Assembly (NCBI GenBank): GCA_028703175.1
Contig: JAQVNJ010000166.1
Span: 1-11,706, forward strand
Origin: JAAYCB01 sp012744395
GTDB taxonomy: Bacteria; Planctomycetota; Planctomycetia; Pirellulales; Thermoguttaceae
DNA: 11,706 nt
Reading direction: 5' to 3'
A program made the translations under genes and the position numbers. Positions 1-7,181 of the stretch are shown here, one piece after another. Every line of letters starts with the position of its first letter. The first letter of the stretch is position 1. The notes under the pieces were generated by a model, which was not told where the DNA came from, searched no databases, and saw nothing but the letters and a program-made list of their open reading frames with translations.

Positions 1-1366
1 CTTCCCACGGCCCGTCGGTCAACTGGACAAGGCCGGTCCCATCGGCAGCGACGCGAAAGATATGGTAGCAGGCGCGGGGCGACCACTCGGGCCTCTCGCC
101 TTCTCCTTGGGTGTATGCGAAGAGGATCGTCCGCCCGTCGAACGAAAGCTCCGGCGAAAGGAACGAGCCCGGTTCGAGCCGGCGGCCAGCCAGCCGCCCC
201 TGTTCCACAACGGCCGTTTCGAGCAGGTTGGTCACCTCCGGCTCGTCGGAGAACGGATCGGAGAGGACGAACAGGCCGCCGCCGGCGACCGCGCCGAAAC
301 CGTAGTACTGGTGGACCATGTGGTAGAGACCGCCCGGGTCGTGCCGCTTGATGAACAGGATGCGATCGAAATCGAGCCGCGGATTGCAGAAGGCGATCTG
401 GCGGAGGAGCCGGCGGGCCTCGAAATACCGATCGCGGCGGACCGGTTCGGCAGCCCCGCCCGCCGCTTCGATCCCGTCGAGCCGCTCGTCCAGGTCATCG
501 AGGCCCGCCAGCAGCGGCGCGAGGCGCTGCGGCGCGGTGATTTTCCCCAGGCGGTGGGCCAGTCGCCGGCCGCGCTCGACCACTGCGCGGATGTGAGCCA
601 GGGAAAACGGTTCGTGCGCCGGCGGGACCGACTCCGCGGGCGCGGTCTTGGCGGTTGCCGCGCGGCGCCGCGAATAGGGGCCGACGCTCTTCTGGTCGGC
701 CGGGCGGTCGAGCGCCAGGTTCACCCGCGGATCGTCGCGCCCGTAGACCTCGACTTCCTCCAGCGCGAACGAGCAGCGTCCGGGAACCCGCAGGCGCACG
801 ATACGCGCGGTGACGCCTGCCTTGCTGAAATCGACGGTCAGCGGCTGGCTCTCCCGGGAACCATAAAAGACCTTGCCGTTGTGCTCGTAGACGGTCTTGA
901 AGCTGGCCGCGCCGGGTTCGCGGGCGACTTGGACCTGGATTCTGGCGGTTCGCTCGGGCGGCGCGTCCGTGCGGTTGTAGATGACAACCCGATCGAGCGG
1001 AACCGGCCGGCCCAGATCGACCTGCCACCACGGATCCTGCTCTCCACTGGCGGTGTGGAAGCCGAACCGCCCCGTCTTCCGCCCATCGCATCCGCCGGCG
1101 GCGTCTTCATGGGTTGCCACCGTGCCGGCAGCGGCGGTCGGAGCAGGTTCAATCGGGCGCGGAGGCAGGACCAGTCGCCGGTCCTGTTCAATCCAATCGG
1201 CCTGGACGAGGGCCGTCATGGAGCCGGCCGCCGTCTCCGCCCCGGGACTGGCATCGGCGGCGAAGGCCCAAATCGCGGCCAAGGCAAAGGCGGAAGCCCG
1301 GGCGGATGAAACTCGCGGACGCCCCGGTGGGCGAGGATGCGGTGGCCGTTTGCAGAGGGCTTGCAT
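1..1366 (-). CDS. Secreted HZS_alpha-like protein with F5/8 type C domain, 3' end outside window
   Basis: Partial: 455 residues are visible and the frame runs open off the left edge. I translated this frame by hand. The start is the ATG at 1366, with GGAGA 8 nt upstream. Residues 1-39 look like a signal peptide: an Arg/Pro-rich n-region, then a hydrophobic stretch at 25-37 (ASAFALAAIWAFA). Residues about 98-209 resemble a discoidin/F5-8 type C domain, with WWQVDLGRPVPLDRVVIYNR at 113-132. From about 316 the sequence matches my recollection of planctomycete proteins related to the hydrazine synthase alpha subunit middle domain: ILFIKRHDPGG, GGGLFVLSD, FLSPELSFDGRTILFAYT. A TolB/PD40-like strand, IFRVAADGTGLVQLTDG, follows. 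No CXXCH haem motif is visible in this part. Such proteins are exported; the substrate is unknown, and hydrazine synthesis should not be inferred. The family call is from memory of motifs; the F5/8C call is firmer. Confidence 0.78.
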   Translation of the reverse strand, partial: MQALCKRPPHPRPPGRPRVSSARASAFALAAIWAFAADASPGAETAAGSMTALVQADWIEQDRRLVLPPRPIEPAPTAAAGTVATHEDAAGGCDGRKTGRFGFHTASGEQDPWWQVDLGRPVPLDRVVIYNRTDAPPERTARIQVQVAREPGAASFKTVYEHNGKVFYGSRESQPLTVDFSKAGVTARIVRLRVPGRCSFALEEVEVYGRDDPRVNLALDRPADQKSVGPYSRRRAATAKTAPAESVPPAHEPFSLAHIRAVVERGRRLAHRLGKITAPQRLAPLLAGLDDLDERLDGIEAAGGAAEPVRRDRYFEARRLLRQIAFCNPRLDFDRILFIKRHDPGGLYHMVHQYYGFGAVAGGGLFVLSDPFSDEPEVTNLLETAVVEQGRLAGRRLEPGSFLSPELSFDGRTILFAYTQGEGERPEWSPRACYHIFRVAADGTGLVQLTDGPWE

Positions 1367-1374
1367 AGGGCAAT

Positions 1375-1379
1375 TCTCC
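1375..1379 (-). promoter_or_regulatory. Ribosome binding site of the HZS_alpha-like gene
   Basis: GGAGA on the minus strand lies 8 nt before the ATG at 1366. It supports that start; no other start with comparable spacing was seen nearby. Confidence 0.6.
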
Positions 1380-1417
1380 ACCAGAAGCCGGCGCGAGCGG
1401 GTTCAAGGACAAACGAG

Positions 1418-1423
1418 ATTCTA
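1418..1423 (-). promoter_or_regulatory. Candidate -10 element (TAGAAT) for the HZS_alpha-like gene
   Basis: TAGAAT, preceded by GA, lies about 52 nt upstream of the ATG at 1366. It matches five of six positions of TATAAT and equals the -10 proposed for pcm. No good -35 is present at 16-18 nt spacing (the hexamer there is TGGCAG), so the promoter is either activator-dependent or only a chance match. Confidence 0.35.
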
Positions 1424-1447
1424 TCCGGTTGGCGGAGCAACTGCCAT

Positions 1448-1475
1448 GCCCAGGCGGCGCCGGCGCCGCCTGGGC
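1448..1475. repeat. 28-bp perfect GC-only palindrome
   Basis: A perfect inverted repeat with 14-bp arms (GCCCAGGCGGCGCC and its complement) sits between the end of pcm and the HZS_alpha-like gene. It lies immediately upstream of the position where a -35 would be for the TAGAAT at 1418-1423. Neither strand has a T-run after it, so it is not a canonical intrinsic terminator. It could be a very stable RNA hairpin ending the pcm transcript, or a binding site for a dimeric regulator. Confidence 0.6.
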
Positions 1476-1620
1476 GGAGCCGGGCAGGCTGATTCCGGGC
1501 TCCACCACCCGGCCGCGCACGGCGTGCGCGAAATGAATGCCGGCCTGCGCCGCGTTGGCGGAAGGCGGGCGTCTCGAGTCGGACCGCGGCCGGGCAGGAA
1601 GGCTTTCTCGCCGAACGCGG

Positions 1621-2481
1621 CTATCGGCCGCGGGCGGCGCCGGTCTTCTCCACCTCGCCGGTCATGGGGACGAAGCGGACCGGAATCCCGCTGCGGCGAT
1701 GGACCTTGCCTTCTTGATCCCGCTCGATCACCAGCAATTCCTGACGCCACTGGCCGACCGGAATCACGAGCTTGCCTCCCTTGGCCAACTGGTCGACGAG
1801 CGGTTGGGGGACATGGCCGGCGGCGGCGGCGACGATGATCACGTCGAAGGGCGCATTTTCCTCCCAGCCGCGATAGCCGTCGCCGTGCCGGACGGTGATG
1901 TTTTTGTAGCCGAGGCTGGCGAGGAGTTTCTTGGCCTGGTTGGCCAAGGGCTCGAGGATCTCGATGCTGTAGACTTCCTGGCAGATTTCCGCCAGGACGG
2001 CGGCCTGGTAGCCCGAGCCGGTTCCGATGTCCAAGGCGCGGCCTCCCGGCTTGGCGCCGGCCAGTTGCGTCATCAGCGCGACGATATAGGGCTGCGAGAT
2101 CGTCTGCCCCTCGCCAATCGGCAACGGCTGGTCGGCATAGGCGGCCTGGCGGAGTTCGGCGGGCACGAACTGCTGGCGCGGGACCCGGCCGATCGCGCGA
2201 AGCACGACCGGATCGTCGATGTCGCGGGCGGCCATCTCTTGGCGGATCATCCGCCGGCGAGCTTCGGTGAACTCGCGGGGTTCGTCCTGCCAGGCAACCG
2301 TATAGTCCGCCGCCGGGTCAGCGGGAGCGGTGGCGACCGGGGGGGCGATCGCCGACGGCGGCTCCTGCGACCAACCGGCCGACCAGCGGGAGAAGAGGGG
2401 CACGACCCACAGGAACGCGACAACGCCCGCGGCAACAGCGCAGACTGCGCACGCCGGCAGCGATTTCGACCAGGCCCTCAT
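1621..2481 (-). CDS. pcm: Protein-L-isoaspartate O-methyltransferase with N-terminal membrane anchor
   Basis: This enzyme transfers methyl from S-adenosylmethionine to the carboxyl of L-isoaspartyl residues, starting repair of aged proteins. It has 286 residues, against about 210-230 for cytosolic Pcm. The methyltransferase core starts near residue 68. Visible motifs are IGEGQTISQPYIVALMTQL (122-140), the SAM-binding loop ALDIGTGSGYQAAVLAEI (149-166), HGDGYRGW (199-206), FDVIIVAAAAGHVPQPLVDQL (212-232) and GGKLVIPVG (235-243). The extra N-terminus carries a hydrophobic segment at 8-30, flanked by R2/K6 and R32, then an Ala/Pro-rich linker to about residue 58. This suggests a signal anchor or signal peptide, with the enzyme outside the cytoplasm. 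The ATG at 2481 has GGGGAG 8 nt upstream. It is separated from gltA by 240 bp holding a candidate terminator and promoter, so it is probably its own unit. Confidence 0.92.
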   Translation of the reverse strand: MRAWSKSLPACAVCAVAAGVVAFLWVVPLFSRWSAGWSQEPPSAIAPPVATAPADPAADYTVAWQDEPREFTEARRRMIRQEMAARDIDDPVVLRAIGRVPRQQFVPAELRQAAYADQPLPIGEGQTISQPYIVALMTQLAGAKPGGRALDIGTGSGYQAAVLAEICQEVYSIEILEPLANQAKKLLASLGYKNITVRHGDGYRGWEENAPFDVIIVAAAAGHVPQPLVDQLAKGGKLVIPVGQWRQELLVIERDQEGKVHRRSGIPVRFVPMTGEVEKTGAARGR

Positions 2482-2562
2482 GACTTGCTCTCCCCAGGAC
2501 GAACCGTGATGGGGACTCCGGGCCGGCGCGCGGGCAAGTCCCCCCCGGCTGGCCCTATGGTC

Positions 2563-2589
2563 ATTCTACCGCGCAGGCCCGCTTGTCAA
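2563..2589 (-). promoter_or_regulatory. Candidate sigma70-type promoter of pcm
   Basis: On the minus strand a perfect TTGACA (2589-2584) is followed after 15 nt by TAGAAT (2568-2563). The spacing is slightly short of the usual 16-18 nt, but both hexamers are good. The start of transcription would fall about 75 nt before the pcm ATG. Confidence 0.55.
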
Positions 2590-2662
2590 CCCCACCGGGC
2601 CGCAGCGCGAGCCGGGCTTGCGGGCCGCCATCGCGAGGGCAGTGGGCCGGCATCTTCAGACG

Positions 2663-2684
2663 AAAAGGGCCACGCCGGCACGGC
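2663..2684 (-). terminator. Possible intrinsic terminator after gltA
   Basis: Read on the minus strand, GCCGTG-CCGG-CGTGGC forms a 6-bp stem (two G-U wobbles) with a CCGG loop. It is followed two bases later by TTTT. It begins about 38 nt after the gltA stop and lies before the pcm promoter, which is where a terminator would be expected. The T-run is short. Confidence 0.35.
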
Positions 2685-2721
2685 GATCGGGCAGGCGCCC
2701 GCCGATGCCCGTTTCGGAGAC

Positions 2722-4008
2722 TCATCGCTCGTTCATCGGAGCGTAGTCGGTCTGCTTGGCGCCGATGTAGACCTGCCGCGGGCGGATGATCCGGCTGGCG
2801 GGGTCGTTGTGCTGCTCCTTCCAGTGGGCAATCCAGCCGGGCAGCCGGCCGATGGCGAAGCAGACGGTGAACATGTTCGTCGGGATGCCCATCGCGCGGA
2901 GCAGGATCCCGCTGTAGAAATCGACGTTCGGATAGAGCTTTCGGTCAACGAAGTACGGATCGGCAAGCGCCAACTCTTCGAGTTTCCGCGCAATGTCGAG
3001 CAGGGGATCGCGGACCTGGATGCGGGCGAACACGCGGTCGCAGGCATCGCGGAGGATTTTCGCCCGCGGATCGTAGTTCTTGTACACCCGGTGGCCGAAA
3101 CCATAGAGCCGAAATTCCGACTGCTTGTCCTTGGCCATGCGGATACACTCTTCCGGTTGGAGGCCGCCGGCGGCGACTTCCTCGAGCATCCGCACGACTT
3201 CCACGTTTGCGCCGCCGTGCAGGGGCCCCCAGAGGGCGCAGACGCCGGCCGCGCAGGAGGCGAACAGGTTTGCTCGGGCCGAGCCGACGGTTCGCACCGT
3301 GGCCGTGCTGCAATTCTGTTCGTGGTCGGCGTGGAGGATGAAAATCAGGTTCAAGGCGTCTTCGATCTCCGGGTCGATGACGTAGTGCCGGTAGGGGACG
3401 GAGAACATCATGTGCAGGAAGTTGGCGCAGTAGCGCAAGGCCGGGTCGGGGTGGATGATTGGCAAGCCCCGCGACCGGCGGTAGGAGAAAGCGGCGATCG
3501 TCCTGACCTTGCTGATCAAGCGTGCCGCCGCCAGCGCGAATTGCTCCGTGTCGTCGACCGTCAACAGCTCCTGGTGGAAGCAGGCCAGGTTGTTGAGCAT
3601 CGCCGAGAGGATGGCCATCGGGGGCGCGTCGACGGGGATGTGTTGGAACTGGTGCCGCAGGCCTTCGTGCAGCAGCTGGTTGTTCGACAGGGCCTCGCTG
3701 AAGGCCGCCAGCTCATCGCGATTGGGCAGACGGCCGAAGATCAGCAGCCAGGCGATCTCAACGAAGTTGGGACGGTCGACGAGCTGTTCGATGGGGATGC
3801 CCCGGTAGCGGAGAATGCCCCGATCGCCGTCGATGAACGTGATTTCGCTGCGGCAGATGGCCGTGTTGGCCAGTGACGGATCGAGCGTGACCATGCCCGT
3901 CGCATCGCGGAGCTTGCTGACGTCAACGGCCAACTCGCCCTCGGCGCTTTCCTCAACCGGCAGTTCAATTTCCCGACCTTCAAATGTCAACTTGGCTGTC
4001 CGGCTCAT
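2722..4008 (-). CDS. gltA: Citrate synthase (hexameric type II-like)
   Basis: It condenses acetyl-CoA with oxaloacetate to citrate, the first step of the TCA cycle, in the cytoplasm. It has 428 residues, almost the length of the E. coli enzyme (427). Catalytic residues are in place: H264 in WGPLHGGAN, H306 in GFGHRVYKNYDPRAK and D363 in YPNVDFYSG. HADHEQNCSTATVRT at 226-240 is the conserved block typical of bacterial GltA. The start at 4008 (MSRTAKLTFEG) is chosen because AGGAGG lies 9 nt upstream and homology begins there. The frame stays open to a GTG at 4197, but that extension is Arg/Pro-rich and unlike the family. The gene follows lpd after 214 bp, so acetyl-CoA production and its first use are neighbours. 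The gap is long enough for a separate promoter, though only weak matches were seen. Confidence 0.97.
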   Translation of the reverse strand: MSRTAKLTFEGREIELPVEESAEGELAVDVSKLRDATGMVTLDPSLANTAICRSEITFIDGDRGILRYRGIPIEQLVDRPNFVEIAWLLIFGRLPNRDELAAFSEALSNNQLLHEGLRHQFQHIPVDAPPMAILSAMLNNLACFHQELLTVDDTEQFALAAARLISKVRTIAAFSYRRSRGLPIIHPDPALRYCANFLHMMFSVPYRHYVIDPEIEDALNLIFILHADHEQNCSTATVRTVGSARANLFASCAAGVCALWGPLHGGANVEVVRMLEEVAAGGLQPEECIRMAKDKQSEFRLYGFGHRVYKNYDPRAKILRDACDRVFARIQVRDPLLDIARKLEELALADPYFVDRKLYPNVDFYSGILLRAMGIPTNMFTVCFAIGRLPGWIAHWKEQHNDPASRIIRPRQVYIGAKQTDYAPMNER

Positions 4009-4222
4009 TCTCCGGTTCCTCCTGGTATGTTTCCAGCCGATCGATAAACCATCGGCGATTCCTGTCGTATTCTCGGGAACTGCGCGCGTCGTTCGGCGCG
4101 GTCTGAGGACCCGCTTTGCACCGCTCCGCGCCCGGCCGAGCAGGGCTGAACCGCGAACCGGGCATCTTGGCGGCGGGCGAAACCAGGATAGCCTCACGAG
4201 TTGGAATTACAAGGGGCCGTCC
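4009..4222 (-). other. lpd-gltA intergenic gap
   Basis: There are 214 bp without a gene. Besides the gltA ribosome binding site, the best promoter-like pair on the minus strand is TTGTAA, 16 nt, TATCCT near the lpd stop. It matches four of six at each hexamer, which is too weak to call. No terminator with a T-run was seen after lpd, so readthrough from lpd into gltA remains possible. Confidence 0.4.
4018..4023 (-). promoter_or_regulatory. Ribosome binding site that fixes the gltA start
   Basis: A full AGGAGG sits 9 nt before the ATG at 4008. It is the strongest Shine-Dalgarno in the window and decides against the in-frame upstream GTG at 4197. Confidence 0.8.
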
Positions 4223-5641
4223 CTATCGGCGGGGTCGGAACAGATCGGTTGCAGTGCCTAGATAGACTTCGGCCGCCGCGCCGAGGGTTTCGCTCAGCGT
4301 GGGGTGTGGATGAATCGAGTCGGTCAGGTCGCGAACTGCCGCGCCGATTTCGATTGCCAGCACCGCCTCGCCGATCAGGTCGCCGGCCCCCGGGCCGACG
4401 ATGCCGCACCCCAGAACGCGCTGGGACTTCGGCTGGATCAGCCACTTGGTGAAGCCCTCGGTGCGTCCGATCGCCTGCGCCCGGCCGCTGGCTGCCCAGG
4501 GGAAGACGGCCGTTTCGACCTCCAGGCCTTGCGCTTTCGCCTCGGTTTCCGTCAGACCGGCCCAGGCGATCTCCGGGTCGGTGAAGACGACGGCCGGGAT
4601 CGCCCGCGGAGAGAACTCGGCCGACTTGCCGGCGAGGACCTCGGCGGCGACTTTTCCCTCGTGGGCGGCCTTGTGTGCGAGCATTGGCTCGCCGGCCACG
4701 TCGCCAATCGCCAGGATGTTCGGATCGGCCGTCCGCTGCTGGGAATCGACAACAAGGAAGCCCTTCTGGTCCACCTCGACCTTGGTGTTTTCCAGGCCCA
4801 GGCCGGCGGTGTTGGGCCGCCGCCCGACGGAGACGAGCACCCGGCTATAGCGCTGGACTTTCTCCTCCAGATCGCCTTCGAAGGCGACTTCGACCGAGTC
4901 GCCCTTGTCGGCCATCGAGACGACTTTGGTCTTCAGCCAGATCGAGGCGAACTGTTTTCCCAACCGTTTGGCGAGCGGCTTGACCAGGTCGCGGTCGGCG
5001 CCGGGCAGCAGCCCGTCCAGCAGTTCGACGACCGACACGCGGCTGCCGAGCGCGGCGTAGACGGTGCCCATCTCCAGGCCGATGTAGCCGCCGCCGACCA
5101 CCAGCAGCGACTCGGGCACGTCGGCGAGGGCCAAAGCGCCGGTCGAATCGATCACCCGGGCGGAGCCGATCTCCAGCGCGGGAATCCGGGTCGGGCTCGA
5201 GCCGGTGGCGACAATCGCATGCTGAAAACGGAGCCGGTCGTCGTCGAGGGCCTTTTCCCCGACCGGGACGAGTTTGAGGGTTTGGGAGTCTTCGAAAGCG
5301 GCGCGCGCCTGGATCACGCGGACGTTGCGTTTCTTGGCCAACTGGCCCAGCCCGCCGGTCAGTGTGGAGATCACCTTCTCCTTGCGCTTGCGGATCGCCT
5401 CCAGATCGATTGCCGGCTTTGCGAAAGCGACTCCCCACTCGGCGAGCTGTTCGGCGTCGGCGATCGATTTGGCGACGTGGAGCAGGGCCTTCGAGGGGAT
5501 GCATCCGCGGAGCAGGCAGACTCCGCCGAGTCGTTTCTCGACGTCGACCACGGTCACCTGAAGACCCAGGTCAGCCGCCAAGAACGCCGCTGCATATCCG
5601 CCCGGGCCGCCGCCAATCACTACGAGTTGTGTTTCCATCAT
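4223..5641 (-). CDS. lpd: Dihydrolipoyl dehydrogenase (E3)
   Basis: This FAD flavoprotein reoxidises dihydrolipoyl-E2 with NAD+; it is E3 of the pyruvate dehydrogenase complex and usually also serves 2-oxoglutarate dehydrogenase. It has 472 residues, the usual family length. Visible motifs: the FAD-binding GGGPGGYAAA near 10-19; the redox disulfide C42/C47 in GGVCLLRGCIPSKALLH; the NAD-binding VVGGGYIGLEMG at 181-192; the second FAD motif ILAIGDVAG at 309-317; and the H446/E451 catalytic dyad in HPHPTLSE. LLRGC replaces the more common LNVGC between the cysteines, with both cysteines kept. The start is ATG-ATG at 5641/5638 and no clear Shine-Dalgarno is visible. It lies 77 bp after aceF, in the usual E1-E2-E3 order, so cotranscription is likely. 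Confidence 0.96.
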   Translation of the reverse strand: MMETQLVVIGGGPGGYAAAFLAADLGLQVTVVDVEKRLGGVCLLRGCIPSKALLHVAKSIADAEQLAEWGVAFAKPAIDLEAIRKRKEKVISTLTGGLGQLAKKRNVRVIQARAAFEDSQTLKLVPVGEKALDDDRLRFQHAIVATGSSPTRIPALEIGSARVIDSTGALALADVPESLLVVGGGYIGLEMGTVYAALGSRVSVVELLDGLLPGADRDLVKPLAKRLGKQFASIWLKTKVVSMADKGDSVEVAFEGDLEEKVQRYSRVLVSVGRRPNTAGLGLENTKVEVDQKGFLVVDSQQRTADPNILAIGDVAGEPMLAHKAAHEGKVAAEVLAGKSAEFSPRAIPAVVFTDPEIAWAGLTETEAKAQGLEVETAVFPWAASGRAQAIGRTEGFTKWLIQPKSQRVLGCGIVGPGAGDLIGEAVLAIEIGAAVRDLTDSIHPHPTLSETLGAAAEVYLGTATDLFRPRR

Positions 5642-5718
5642 TCTGGTTGTCCGTGTTGGAGGAGGGTACAGGCCACCGGCGACAGGTCACAGCCAGAAGT
5701 CCGAACCCCTGCCCTGAT

Positions 5719-7017
5719 TCATGCCGTAATCAGCAATTTCGCCGGTGTCTCAAGGTAGTCGATCACCTGGTTGAGGAACCTGGCGGCCGCCGCGCCGTCG
5801 ATGATGCGGTGGTCGTAGGAGAGGCTCAGGGGCATCACGAACCGAGGTTCCACTCGGCCGTCGAGCGCGACCGGCATCCAGCGCGAGCGGCCGAGCAGCA
5901 GGCAGGCGACTTCCGGGTGGTTGATGATCGGGGTACTGTAGGTGCCGCCGACCGCGCCGAGATTGCTGATCGTGAACGTGCCGCCGCGGAGGTCCTCGAC
6001 GGCGAAGTCCGCGGCACGAGCCTTGGCGGCCAGCGCGCCCAATGCGGCGGCGATCTGGCCGATCGTCATTCGATCGACCGCCCGCATCACCGGCACGACG
6101 AGCCCGCGAGGCGTGTCGACGGCCACTCCCAGGTTGACATACTGCTTATAAATGATCTGCTCGTTCTGATCATCGATCGTGGCATTCAGCAGCGGATGCT
6201 GCCGGAGCGCGGCGGCGACGGCCTTGATCACGAAGGGCATTGTCGTCAGCTTGATATCCGGTCCGAGATAGCCGGCGGGCACACTCTTTCGCATCTGTTC
6301 GAGAACCGTGATATCGGCATCGTCGAAATTCGTGACATGCGGAATCGTGCTCGTCGACTTGACCATTCGGGCGGCGATCGTGCGGCGGATTTTCGACATC
6401 TTCTCGATCCGCACGCTGCCGTGCGCGTCGTTGCCGGGCTCGCCCGGCGGGATCACCGGCTCGCCAATCGGCGCGGCCGGGCCGCTGGCCGGAGCGATGC
6501 CGGACGGCGCCGCGGCGGCCGCCTTGACATCCTCTACGGTGATCCGCCCGCGAGCCCCGGAACCGGCCACTCGGCTCAGGTCCACGCCCATTTCGCGGGC
6601 GGCGCGCCGCGCGGCCGGGCCGGCGGGAATCGGCCCTTCGGCCGGCGGCACGGCTGGCGGCGTTGCCGCAGCGGGCGCGGGGGCCGGTTGCGGGGCCGGA
6701 GCCGGCACGGCCGGGGCTGCCGTCGGGGCTGCCGCCGGGGCTTGTTTCACCGGCTCCGCTTCCGGCTCCAACGCGGCGGACTCCGCCTCGATCGTCAGCA
6801 GGGTCTGGCCGACTTTGACCGTGTCGCCCTTGCCGACATGGATTTTCACGACTTTGCCGGCATGGGGGCAGGGCACCTCGATCACGGCCTTGTCCGTCTC
6901 CAACTCGACGACGCCCTGGTTTGCCGAGATGTGCTCACCCTCGCGCACCAGCACGTTGACGACGTCGCCGTTTTCGATGTTTTCCCCAAGTTCTGGCAGT
7001 TTGAATTCGAGAGACAT
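5719..7017 (-). CDS. aceF: Dihydrolipoamide acetyltransferase (E2 of pyruvate dehydrogenase)
   Basis: The E2 core subunit takes the acetyl group from E1 on a swinging lipoyl arm and passes it to CoA. It has 432 residues. One lipoyl domain spans about 1-78, with K43 in the lipoylation motif ELETDKAV. An Ala/Pro-rich flexible linker covers about 83-128. A peripheral-subunit-binding domain covers about 131-168 (ARRAAREMGVDLSRVAGSGARGRI), followed by a second linker. The acyltransferase domain runs from about 203 to 432, with catalytic H403 and D407 in SLSYDHRIIDGAA. E. coli AceF carries three lipoyl domains; this one has a single domain. The family also includes 2-oxoglutarate and branched-chain E2, but the adjacent homodimeric E1 supports pyruvate as substrate. 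The ATG at 7017 has no Shine-Dalgarno; CT-rich repeat sequence lies just upstream. Confidence 0.95.
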   Translation of the reverse strand: MSLEFKLPELGENIENGDVVNVLVREGEHISANQGVVELETDKAVIEVPCPHAGKVVKIHVGKGDTVKVGQTLLTIEAESAALEPEAEPVKQAPAAAPTAAPAVPAPAPQPAPAPAAATPPAVPPAEGPIPAGPAARRAAREMGVDLSRVAGSGARGRITVEDVKAAAAAPSGIAPASGPAAPIGEPVIPPGEPGNDAHGSVRIEKMSKIRRTIAARMVKSTSTIPHVTNFDDADITVLEQMRKSVPAGYLGPDIKLTTMPFVIKAVAAALRQHPLLNATIDDQNEQIIYKQYVNLGVAVDTPRGLVVPVMRAVDRMTIGQIAAALGALAAKARAADFAVEDLRGGTFTISNLGAVGGTYSTPIINHPEVACLLLGRSRWMPVALDGRVEPRFVMPLSLSYDHRIIDGAAAARFLNQVIDYLETPAKLLITA

Positions 7018-7034
7018 AGCGGAGGGTTCGGGGG

Positions 7035-7059
7035 TCAGGGTTCAGGGTTCAGGGTTCAG
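7035..7059. repeat. Tandem heptamer repeat TCAGGGT (3.6 copies)
   Basis: Three exact copies of TCAGGGT plus TCAG occupy the last part of the aceE-aceF spacer, ending 17 bp before the aceF start codon. On the coding strand it reads as repeated CTGAACC. A period-7 unit in an intergenic spacer is not coding. It resembles simple repeats I associate with planctomycete intergenic regions (from memory). Confidence 0.85.
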
Positions 7060-7069
7060 TCTTCACCTC

Positions 7070-7093
7070 GTCCCCAAGCTCCAGCTTGGGGAC
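7070..7093. repeat. Hairpin repeat unit A in the aceE-aceF spacer
   Basis: Perfect inverted repeat: 11-bp arms GTCCCCAAGCT and AGCTTGGGGAC around a 2-nt centre. It shares its core (CCCAAGC/GCTTGGG) with the unit at 7119-7142. Confidence 0.85.
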
Positions 7094-7118
7094 CGTTGGC
7101 TGGATTCGGCATGATCGG

Positions 7119-7142
7119 GTTCCCAAGCAGGAGCTTGGGAAC
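7119..7142. repeat. Hairpin repeat unit B in the aceE-aceF spacer
   Basis: Inverted repeat with 10-bp arms GTTCCCAAGC and GCTTGGGAAC and a 4-nt centre, 25 bp from unit A. The outer pair differs from unit A in both arms (T-A here, C-G there), so pairing is kept. A smaller inverted repeat, GGTTTC-TG-GAAACC at 7148-7161, follows. No T-run is present, so termination is not expected; RNA processing or mRNA stability effects inside the operon are possible. Confidence 0.85.
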
Positions 7143-7181
7143 CAGGAGGTTTCTGGAAACCAGGGGGCTATTTCAGAGCGG

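Noticed and set aside
1537..3876. Plus-strand open frame of 779 codons opposite gltA and pcm
   Set aside because: It is antisense to two clearly functional genes, has no recognisable motifs, and has the composition expected from reading GC-rich codons in reverse. Similar shadows at 62-1309, 4304-5758, 5362-7185, 7086-8111 and 8112-9551 were dropped for the same reason.
4009..4197. GTG start extending citrate synthase by 63 residues
   Set aside because: The extension is Arg/Pro-rich and unlike the family, while AGGAGG sits at correct spacing before the ATG at 4008.
4190..4222. Promoter for gltA (TTGTAA, 16 nt, TATCCT)
   Set aside because: It has only four of six matches in each hexamer and lies nearly 190 nt from the start codon; a chance match is likely.
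7070..7142. Intrinsic terminators or a CRISPR array between aceE and aceF
   Set aside because: The hairpins have no T-run, there are only two units with no regular spacer, and termination here would cut E1 from E2.
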